A stretch of 5,517 nucleotides of DNA from Clostridiales bacterium (GTDB lineage: Bacteria; Bacillota; Clostridia; Oscillospirales; Oscillospiraceae): contig JAJQET010000295.1 in assembly GCA_021201515.1 (NCBI GenBank), positions 1-5,517 of the forward strand. Direction: 5' to 3'. This document shows, piece by piece, positions 1 to 4,737 of this stretch. Every line of letters starts with the position of its first letter. Position 1 is the stretch's first letter. The position numbers and the translations under genes were made by a program. The notes below the pieces were generated by a model. The model saw nothing but the letters and a program-made list of their open reading frames with translations, did no database searches and was not told where the DNA came from.

Positions 1-651
<651 letters not shown>

Positions 652-678
652 TCAGCCTTCCGAAGAGAAGGGCGTGTG

Positions 679-966
679 TCAATCCTCTACGATGGCCAGA
701 ATGTCGCCCTGGCGGACGATGTTCAGCTCTTCGCCGTCAATCTTGACCTGGGTGCCGGTGTACTTGCCGGTGATGACCCTGTCGCCCACCTTGACGGTCA
801 TGACGACCTCCTTGCCGTCCACCATGCCGCCGGGGCCGACGGCGATGACTTCGGCGATTTCGGGCTTCTCCTTGGCAGAGCCGGTGAGGATGATGCCGCC
901 CTTGGTGGTCTCTTCGGCTTCCACCGTTTTCAGAACCACGCGGTCAGTTAAGGGATTGAGTTTCAT
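679..966 (-). CDS. groES: Co-chaperonin GroES (Hsp10)
   Basis: GroES is the seven-membered lid that caps the GroEL ring in the cytoplasm. The 95-residue product is the usual family length. It begins MKLNPLTDRVVLK, carries the mobile loop that contacts GroEL (about residues 16-33, with GGIIL at 23-27 in place of the commoner GIVL type, then AKEKP), and continues with GEV-like strands (EVIAVGPGG, 39-47), the KVGDRVITGKYTGTQVK core (59-75) and the terminal GDILAIVED. The in-frame ATG at 1020-1018 would add 18 residues. I rejected it because it lies inside the CIRCE operator and before the ribosome site, whereas the ATG at 966 has AAGGAGGAA about 8 bases upstream. It is the first gene of the groES-groEL operon, the standard bacterial order. 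Confidence 0.98.
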   Translation of the reverse strand: MKLNPLTDRVVLKTVEAEETTKGGIILTGSAKEKPEIAEVIAVGPGGMVDGKEVVMTVKVGDRVITGKYTGTQVKIDGEELNIVRQGDILAIVED

Positions 967-971
967 GGTTG

Positions 972-982
972 GTTCCTCCTTA
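972..982 (-). promoter_or_regulatory. groES ribosome binding site that decides the start
   Basis: Read on the minus strand, the sequence is TAAGGAGGAAC followed by CAACC and the ATG at 966. This near-perfect anti-16S match at normal spacing fixes the groES start at MKLNP and excludes the longer upstream ATG. Confidence 0.85.
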
Positions 983-1013
983 TGAAAAGTTAAGAGTTGA
1001 CAATGGTTGGGTT

Positions 1014-1040
1014 TTAGCACTCTTTAAACCTGAGTGCCAG
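1014..1040 (-). promoter_or_regulatory. CIRCE operator (HrcA binding site)
   Basis: On the minus strand this reads CTGGCACTC, nine bases (AGGTTTAAA), then GAGTGCTAA. CIRCE, the binding site of the heat-shock repressor HrcA, is TTAGCACTC-N9-GAGTGCTAA. The groES-proximal arm matches at all nine bases, and the distal arm differs at two (CTGGCACTC for TTAGCACTC). The spacer is exactly nine bases. The site lies 47 bases before the groES start and immediately after the -10 box, so bound HrcA would block initiation and a transcript would carry the repeat in its leader. Repression relieved on heat shock is the established role. hrcA itself is not in the window. Confidence 0.95.
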
Positions 1041-1047
1041 AACTGTT

Positions 1048-1079
1048 ATTATAATAAATCAGACGCGCCATTTTTGCAA
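1048..1079 (-). promoter_or_regulatory. groESL promoter, sigma-A type
   Basis: The minus strand shows overlapping -10 candidates TATTAT (1056-1051) and TATAAT (1053-1048). The best -35 is TTGCAA (1079-1074), 17 bases from TATTAT or 20 bases from the better TATAAT. The exact pairing is therefore uncertain. The predicted transcription start is about 1041, right at the edge of CIRCE, which is the expected geometry for an HrcA-controlled promoter. TTGACC at 1087-1082 is closer to consensus but lies 28 bases from TATAAT, too far. Confidence 0.7.
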
Positions 1080-1089
1080 GTGGTCAAAT

Positions 1090-1335
1090 TTGAATTTTTT
1101 GTGAAAAAACGGAAACGAAACTGTGAAGTATGGCAAAATCTCCATTTTTCTAATGAATACGCCGAAATCCTCCTATTTTCTCCTGTTTTCCGGAAAATGA
1201 GAAGATTTTTCTGGCAGTGGGCAGGCCGCCGCTGAAAAAATCCGGGGGGCTGTTTTAGCAGACAGGGTTGTGGAAAACAAATTCTCCCATGCCGCCGCCC
1301 CGCCGCACCCCATTTTTCGGCCAGAGAAAGTATAT
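1090..1335. other. Intergenic stretch with no supportable gene
   Basis: This is the part of the groES to XpaC-like gap not covered by promoter or hairpins. It is AT-rich from about 1090 to 1215 and GC-rich after that. Short open frames exist on both strands, but none combines a ribosome site, a sensible start and recognisable protein content. A 12-base palindrome (TTTTCCGGAAAA, 1186-1197) is present with no obvious role. I see no RNA gene or insertion sequence. Confidence 0.6.
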
Positions 1336-1365
1336 GCCCCGCCGGGAGAAATCATGCGGCGGGGC
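1336..1365. repeat. GC-rich inverted repeat, second hairpin after the XpaC-like gene
   Basis: GCCCCGCCG (1336-1344) and CGGCGGGGC (1357-1365) pair perfectly over nine bases around a 12-base loop, and T1335-A1366 adds a tenth pair. On neither strand is it followed by a good T-run, so on its own it is not a convincing intrinsic terminator. It sits directly behind the terminator hairpin at 1366-1407 and may back it up, stop readthrough towards the groES promoter, or protect the mRNA end. Confidence 0.6.
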
Positions 1366-1407
1366 AGAAAAAGAGGCAGCCCCACAATGCCTTGTCGTGG
1401 GGCAGCC
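1366..1407 (-). terminator. Rho-independent terminator of the XpaC-like gene
   Basis: On the minus strand GGCTGCCCCAC (1407-1397) pairs with GTGGGGCTGCC (1385-1375), forming an 11-position stem with a single T·T mismatch around an 11-base loop. CTCTTTTTCT follows. The hairpin begins 26 bases after the TAA of the upstream gene. The U-run comes directly after the stem, though interrupted by C, so termination may be efficient rather than complete. Confidence 0.75.
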
Positions 1408-1433
1408 CCGGTATTCCGGCGCGACGCCAGGGA

Positions 1434-2921
1434 TTACCCCTTCCTGGCCCTGGCAGCTCCGCTGCCGGTGCCCTGGGGGTCCAGGGTCAGCCGGATGCCC
1501 TCCGGCGTGGTGTAGCTGGTGTCGTCGGGGACGGCGGCCTGCTCCCCTTCGGGGGCGGCGGGCGCTTTGGGCATCTGGTCGGCGGAGGACAGCCCGTCCT
1601 GGCTGAGCATATTCTCCAGTACAGAGATGTCGGAGGTGATGTCCAGCATATCGTTTTCAAAGAGCTTATCCAGCTGTAACTCAAAGCCCTCCACCACCTT
1701 GTCCATCATGCCCTCGATGCGCTTTTTGGTGGTGGTGATGTTTTCGCCCTGAATCTGCTGCCGCTCCAGCTCGGCATAGGTGTTCAGCACCTTCAGGGTG
1801 GTGGGCAGGTAGTAGCTCAGAAACTTCCGCAGCTCGGCGGCCTTGGCCGGGTGCTTTTCCTGATACTCCAGAATGTGACCGGTGATTTCCTCAATGCGGT
1901 CAATTTTCCGGCTCATCTCCGGGTCCCGGATGGCGGCGTTGACGGCGCGAATCTGACCCAGAAGGCTTTTGTCCTCTTCCACGGTCAGCTCCTGCTCCTC
2001 CGCCTTTTTGGCCAGGTCCTCCTTTGGCGGGGCGGAGACGGGCCTGCCGTCCATCACCAGCTCGCCGGTGGCGGCGTTCAGGTAGGCCCGGTAGCCCAGG
2101 TAGCCCGCGTCGATCATGGTTTGCAGCATATCGCACACCCTGTCATAGGGGCAACCCATGGCGTCGGACAGGGTACGGACGCTGATGACGTCCGCATCCC
2201 CGATCAGGTTCAGCAGCTTCCGGAACTGCTTTGCCTGCTTCGACTTGGACCGCCCCCACAGCAGCAGCCCGGCGCCCAGGGCGGTGAGCATGATGAGGGG
2301 CAGACCGTCTGTCACGGCATCGCCCAGGCCGAAGTCGTAGAGCTCCTGCACAAAGTTGGTGACAGCGGAAAATCCAAACACGGCGGTCATGATCGTCCCG
2401 GCGACGGTGAACCCCCTGCCGTCCTTGATTTTGGGGAAGGGACTGACGGATTTGGATTTCTCCGCCTTTTTGGGGGCTTTGGTCTGCTTTTTCTGCTGTT
2501 TTTCCTGCTGCTTTTTCAGGCTCTGTTCCACCCTGTCAAAGGCTTCCTCCACTTTTTTCTCCGCGCCGGCGAACCTGGCTTCCCAGTCCCCGCCGGATTG
2601 GGCGGTGGAGGTGGGCTGGCCGTCCTTATAGGTATAGCTGTAGGTGGCGTTGGGGTCGTCGTAGCGGATGTCCTCCGTCTGCTGCCCATCCTCGTAGCGC
2701 ACCCAGCGCTGGGTCTCCCGGTCCCAGTACAGGTCCTGCCGGACGCTTTCGGAACCGAACACGCTGCGCTTCCAGCTGTCGCTTTTGTTTTTGGTGCTGG
2801 AGGATTCATGGAGAATCTTCCACAGCAGCAGTAAAAAACCGGGCCAGCCGGCAAAGACGAAGCCGATGATAATGGCGGGCCAACTGGTCAGTATTTCACG
2901 GAGCTTGTCAAAATCAGACAT
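1434..2921 (-). CDS. XpaC-family (Halogen_Hydrol-type) membrane protein with winged-helix-like segment
   Basis: This is a 495-residue protein with an ATG at 2921 and GGGAGG at 2935-2930. Residues 15-37 form a hydrophobic membrane segment. Residues 62-100 are rich in Trp, Tyr and Asp (DLYWDRETQRWVRYEDG). Residues 119-158 are a Lys/Gln/Glu-rich stretch likely to be a coiled coil or flexible linker. Residues 171-191 and 204-223 are a second and third membrane segment. Residues 229-290 look like a winged helix (RTLSDAMGCPYDRVCDMLQTMIDAGYL...NAATGELV). Residues 315-440 are mostly helical and include ELRKFLSYYLPTTLKVLNTYAEL (363-385), the part I recognise from XpaC, the family labelled 5-bromo-4-chloroindolyl phosphate hydrolysis protein. 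B. subtilis XpaC is much shorter, so the N-terminal half is an extension. That enzyme label rests on a screening phenotype, and I see no phosphatase motif here. The common XpaC partner, a TelA-like toxic-anion protein, is not adjacent. The last 50 residues are Pro/Ala-rich and probably disordered. The family call is fairly secure; the function is unknown. Confidence 0.85.
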   Translation of the reverse strand: MSDFDKLREILTSWPAIIIGFVFAGWPGFLLLLWKILHESSSTKNKSDSWKRSVFGSESVRQDLYWDRETQRWVRYEDGQQTEDIRYDDPNATYSYTYKDGQPTSTAQSGGDWEARFAGAEKKVEEAFDRVEQSLKKQQEKQQKKQTKAPKKAEKSKSVSPFPKIKDGRGFTVAGTIMTAVFGFSAVTNFVQELYDFGLGDAVTDGLPLIMLTALGAGLLLWGRSKSKQAKQFRKLLNLIGDADVISVRTLSDAMGCPYDRVCDMLQTMIDAGYLGYRAYLNAATGELVMDGRPVSAPPKEDLAKKAEEQELTVEEDKSLLGQIRAVNAAIRDPEMSRKIDRIEEITGHILEYQEKHPAKAAELRKFLSYYLPTTLKVLNTYAELERQQIQGENITTTKKRIEGMMDKVVEGFELQLDKLFENDMLDITSDISVLENMLSQDGLSSADQMPKAPAAPEGEQAAVPDDTSYTTPEGIRLTLDPQGTGSGAARARKG

Positions 2922-2962
2922 AGTGCGTTCCTCCCGGAGGCAGACAAAATTCCATACTCTCC

Positions 2963-2978
2963 TTATAGTATACTATAA
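2963..2978. repeat. Perfect 16-base palindrome over the -10 box
   Basis: TTATAGTATACTATAA is fully self-complementary with no spacer. It covers the -10 hexamer of the minus-strand promoter and also presents TATACT on the plus strand. The position and dyad symmetry suit a dimeric repressor operator. AT-rich -10 regions can be palindromic by chance, so binding is an inference. Confidence 0.6.
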
Positions 2979-2994
2979 AATCCCGGGTCTGCAA
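2967..2994 (-). promoter_or_regulatory. Promoter of the XpaC-like gene
   Basis: On the minus strand a -35 box TTGCAG (2994-2989) is separated by 16 bases from a -10 box TATACT (2972-2967). The predicted start, near 2960, leaves a leader of about 40 bases before the ATG at 2921. The -10 box lies inside the palindrome at 2963-2978, so a protein bound there would occlude the promoter. Confidence 0.65.
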
Positions 2995-3016
2995 GTGGTT
3001 TGTTTGTGCAAAAGAT

Positions 3017-3036
3017 GAAAATTTCCTGAAATTTTC
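3017..3036. repeat. 20-base inverted repeat in the divergent intergenic region
   Basis: GAAAATTTC (3017-3025) and GAAATTTTC (3028-3036) are exact reverse complements separated by CT. The repeat ends 20 bases before the -35 box of the helicase promoter and lies upstream of the -35 box of the opposite promoter. This is where an activator, a shared regulator or an AT-rich UP element would sit. It has no T-run after it in either direction and neither gene ends here, so it is not a terminator. Confidence 0.6.
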
Positions 3037-3056
3037 TCAGGGGGAGAGCGGAGCGC

Positions 3057-3085
3057 TTGCATCTAAAAGCGGAATGTGGTACACT
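3057..3085 (+). promoter_or_regulatory. Promoter of the DEAD-box helicase gene
   Basis: TTGCAT (3057-3062), a 17-base spacer and TACACT (3080-3085) form a reasonable sigma-A promoter. A start near 3092 gives a leader of about 46 bases, with AAGGAA (3124-3129) as ribosome site before the ATG at 3138. Cold-shock helicases often have long structured leaders; this one is short, so no such control is visible. Confidence 0.6.
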
Positions 3086-3137
3086 GATTCATGTTAAATT
3101 GCGATAATTCAGTATGGAATGACAAGGAACGAATGAT

Positions 3138-4313
3138 ATGGAAATCAATGGTATAGAGAAAACCGAAACGGTGCGCTATGAGGAGCTGCACCTGTCCGAC
3201 GAGGTGATGCAGGCCCTGGGCAAGAAGGGGTTTGAAGTGGCTACCCCCATCCAGGCTGGGTGCGTCCCCTTCCTGATGGACTGGCAGGACATCGTGGCCA
3301 AGGCCCCCACCGGCACCGGCAAGACCTTCGCCTTCGGCATCCCTGTGGTGGAGCATACCGACCCGGCCCAGACTGCCGTCACTACCCTGATTCTGGCCCC
3401 CACCCGGGAGCTGGCGTTGCAGATTCGGGACGACCTGCGGGAGCTGTCCGCCTTCAAGCCGGGCATCCGGGTCACCTGCCTCTACGGCGGACAGCCCATC
3501 GAGAAGCAGCTCAAGCAGCTGAAGGAGAAGCCCCAAATCGTGGTGGCCACCCCCGGCCGTCTGATGGACTGCAAGAAGCGGAAGGCCGTCCGGCTGGACA
3601 AGGTGGAGACGGTGATCCTGGACGAGGCAGACCGTATGCTGGACATGGGCTTCATCGAGGACGTGACCAAAATTCTGGACATGATGCCCCAGCGGCGGAA
3701 CCTGGGCCTGTTCAGCGCCACCATCAGCCGGGAGGTTATGGACATCTCCTGGGTGTACCAGCGGGACCCGGCGGAGGTGACGGTGCGGCCTGTGGCCCAG
3801 GACCGGCCCGACATTCAACAGTACCGGGTGAAGCTCAACAGCCGGGAGGAGAAGCTGCCCACCATGGCGGCCCTGCTGGAGGGCGGCAATTACGAGCGGG
3901 GCATCGCCTTCTGCAACACCAAGAACATGGCCGACCGGCTGGCGGCCATGGCGAAGATGCAGGGCATCGACGCGGAGGCCATCCACGGCAACATCCAGCA
4001 GAAGCAGCGGGAAAAGACCCTGCAAAAATTCCGGGACGGCAAGCTCCGCCTGCTGGTGGCCACCGACGTGGCCGCCCGGGGGCTGGACATTGACGATGTG
4101 GACGTTGTGTTCAACTACGACGTGCCCGATGAGCAGGAGTACTATATCCACCGCATCGGCCGCACCGGCCGGGCCAGAAAGCACGGCGTCAGCTACACCT
4201 TCGTCAGCACCATCACCGACGCAGTGAAGATGGATCAGATTCAGAAGAACCAGCGGTTCGAGATTCAAAACCTGGAATTTGACGAGGACGGCTGCCTGAA
4301 CCTGGTGGACTGA
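3138..4313 (+). CDS. DEAD-box ATP-dependent RNA helicase (minimal core)
   Basis: This is an ATP-dependent RNA unwinding protein of superfamily 2, expected to act in the cytoplasm on ribosome assembly, mRNA decay or cold adaptation. All core motifs are visible in order: Q motif (GFEVATPIQ, 31-39), motif I (APTGTGKT, 56-63), Ia (PTRELA, 88-93), GG (117-118), Ib (TPGR, 138-141), II (DEAD, 162-165), III (SAT, 193-195), IV (IAFCNT, 256-261), V (ATDVAARGLDI, 308-318) and VI (HRIGRTGRA, 338-346). At 391 residues it is little more than the two RecA-like domains. It lacks the basic or RNA-binding C-terminal extension of CsdA/DeaD, DbpA or CshA, and ends in an acidic tail. Motif I has Pro57 where most members have Gln. 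AAGGAA about 8 bases upstream fixes the start. It is transcribed divergently from the XpaC-like gene and appears monocistronic. I cannot assign a paralogue name. Confidence 0.95.
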   Translation: MEINGIEKTETVRYEELHLSDEVMQALGKKGFEVATPIQAGCVPFLMDWQDIVAKAPTGTGKTFAFGIPVVEHTDPAQTAVTTLILAPTRELALQIRDDLRELSAFKPGIRVTCLYGGQPIEKQLKQLKEKPQIVVATPGRLMDCKKRKAVRLDKVETVILDEADRMLDMGFIEDVTKILDMMPQRRNLGLFSATISREVMDISWVYQRDPAEVTVRPVAQDRPDIQQYRVKLNSREEKLPTMAALLEGGNYERGIAFCNTKNMADRLAAMAKMQGIDAEAIHGNIQQKQREKTLQKFRDGKLRLLVATDVAARGLDIDDVDVVFNYDVPDEQEYYIHRIGRTGRARKHGVSYTFVSTITDAVKMDQIQKNQRFEIQNLEFDEDGCLNLVD

Positions 4314-4330
4314 TCGGGCAAAATTTTTTC
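4294..4330 (+). terminator. Possible weak terminator after the helicase gene
   Basis: GCCTGA (4294-4299) can pair with TCGGGC (4314-4319), six pairs including one G·T, around a 14-base loop that contains the stop codon. AAAATTTTTTC follows. The stem is short and overlaps coding sequence, so some readthrough into the tRNA operon is likely. No better terminator is visible before the tRNA promoter. Confidence 0.3.
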
Positions 4331-4340
4331 ACGAAAACGG

Positions 4341-4369
4341 TTGACAAACCGGAAACGCTGCGTTATAAT
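4341..4369 (+). promoter_or_regulatory. Perfect-consensus promoter of the tRNA operon
   Basis: TTGACA (4341-4346), exactly 17 bases, then TATAAT (4364-4369) is an ideal sigma-A promoter. An AT-rich tract just upstream (4320-4338) could act as an UP element. The predicted start, near 4376, lies in a C/G-rich stretch (CCCGTCC). That composition is associated with growth-rate or stringent control of stable RNA in some bacteria, though Firmicutes rely more on the identity of the first base. A weak leader hairpin (GGGAAC 4384-4389 with GTTCTC 4398-4403) precedes the first tRNA. Confidence 0.92.
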
Positions 4370-4406
4370 AAATCCCGTCCTGTGGGAACGATAGCTAGTT
4401 CTCCAT

Positions 4407-4483
4407 GGCGGAATAGCTCAGTTGGCTAGAGCACGCGGTTCATACCCGCGGTGTCACCGGTTCGAATCCAGTTTCCGCTACCA
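4407..4483 (+). tRNA. tRNA-Met (CAT), elongator type
   Basis: A complete 77-base cloverleaf with encoded CCA. The acceptor stem GGCGGAA pairs with TTCCGCT, including a first-pair G·T wobble that I recall from Bacillus elongator tRNA-Met. The D-stem is GCTC/GAGC, the anticodon stem CGCGG/CCGCG with loop TTCATAC, and the anticodon CAT is at 4441-4443. It lacks the three G-C pairs flanking the anticodon and the unpaired first base of initiator tRNA, and does not resemble the lysidine-modified tRNA-Ile, so elongator Met is the best call. The T-stem ACCGG/CCAGT contains a C4458·A4470 mismatch (positions 51-63). It is the first gene of the operon. Confidence 0.93.
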
Positions 4484-4516
4484 CTTCTCCTGAATGCGAC
4501 CGGTGTTCAGGAGAAG
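4484..4516 (+). repeat. Perfect 11-base-pair hairpin between tRNA-Met and tRNA-Glu
   Basis: CTTCTCCTGAA (4484-4494) and TTCAGGAGAAG (4506-4516) are exact complements, starting at the base after the CCA of tRNA-Met. With two G·T pairs and one C-G the stem can grow to 14 pairs, leaving the loop GACCG. TATCCCCC follows rather than a T-run, so it is not an intrinsic terminator. A role as an RNA-processing or protective element in the tRNA precursor is an inference. Confidence 0.8.
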
Positions 4517-4541
4517 TATCCCCCAGGACCGACTCAATTAT

Positions 4542-4616
4542 GGCCCGTTGGTCAAGTGGTTAAGACACGGCCCTTTCACGGCTGTAACATGGGTTCGAGT
4601 CCCGTACGGGTCACCA
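4542..4616 (+). tRNA. tRNA-Glu (TTC)
   Basis: A complete 75-base cloverleaf with encoded CCA. The acceptor stem is GGCCCGT/ACGGGTC, the D-stem a three-pair GTC/GAC, the anticodon stem CGGCC/GGCTG with loop CTTTCAC, and the anticodon TTC is at 4575-4577. The T-arm is ATGGG-TTCGAGT-CCCGT. It closely resembles Bacillus tRNA-Glu as I recall it. It would read GAA and, by wobble, GAG. In some bacteria charged Glu-tRNA also feeds tetrapyrrole synthesis; nothing here bears on that. It is the second gene of the operon, four bases before tRNA-Val. Confidence 0.96.
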
Positions 4617-4620
4617 CTGT

Positions 4621-4697
4621 GGAGGCTTAGCTCAGCTGGTTAGAGCGCCTGCTTCACACGCAGGAGGTCACTGGTTCGAGTCCAGTAGTCTCCACCA
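4621..4697 (+). tRNA. tRNA-Val (CAC)
   Basis: A complete 77-base cloverleaf with encoded CCA. The acceptor stem GGAGGCT pairs with AGTCTCC (one G·T), the D-stem is GCTC/GAGC, the anticodon stem CCTGC/GCAGG with loop TTCACAC, and the anticodon CAC is at 4655-4657. The T-arm is ACTGG-TTCGAGT-CCAGT with a fully paired stem. CAC reads only GTG, the Val codon favoured in this GC-rich genome, and is less universal than the TAC isoacceptor. It is the last gene of the operon, with the terminator stem starting at the next base. Confidence 0.96.
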
Positions 4698-4733
4698 AAC
4701 CCCCAAAGCTTCGGCTTTGGGGGTTCTTTTTTG
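4698..4733 (+). terminator. Rho-independent terminator of the tRNA operon
   Basis: AACCCCCAAAGC (4698-4709) and GCTTTGGGGGTT (4714-4725) form a perfect 12-pair stem capped by the very stable TTCG tetraloop. C and six T follow. It starts directly after the CCA of tRNA-Val. On the minus strand the same hairpin lies just past the symporter stop codon but is followed by TGGTGG instead of T, so it is not a good terminator in that direction. Confidence 0.97.
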
Positions 4734-4737
4734 TCTT

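Noticed and set aside
652..675. Possible small hairpin in the groES-groEL spacer (CCTTC/GAAGG)
   Set aside because: Only five pairs, with no T-run. It is too weak to call a processing site or terminator.
967..1020. Upstream ATG extending GroES by 18 residues
   Set aside because: The extension covers part of the CIRCE operator and the ribosome site and has no counterpart in GroES proteins.
1186..1197. 12-base palindrome TTTTCCGGAAAA
   Set aside because: It is short, far upstream of the groES promoter, and has no neighbour it could plausibly control. It is compatible with chance.
1173..1385. 70-codon minus-strand frame (MGLPLFLPRR...)
   Set aside because: Its start sits in the terminator hairpin of the upstream gene, it has no ribosome site, and the sequence is not protein-like.
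1851..2834. 327-codon open frame on the plus strand
   Set aside because: It is antisense to the XpaC-like gene, with long Leu/Phe and Gly/Val runs that mirror the Lys/Gln-rich linker. It has no ribosome site or family resemblance.
3063..4268. 401-codon open frame on the minus strand
   Set aside because: It lies antisense to the helicase gene, whose full set of motifs is in the plus frame. The translation is low-complexity, rich in Leu, His, Val and Gly, with no recognisable domain. It is a by-product of GC-rich third positions.
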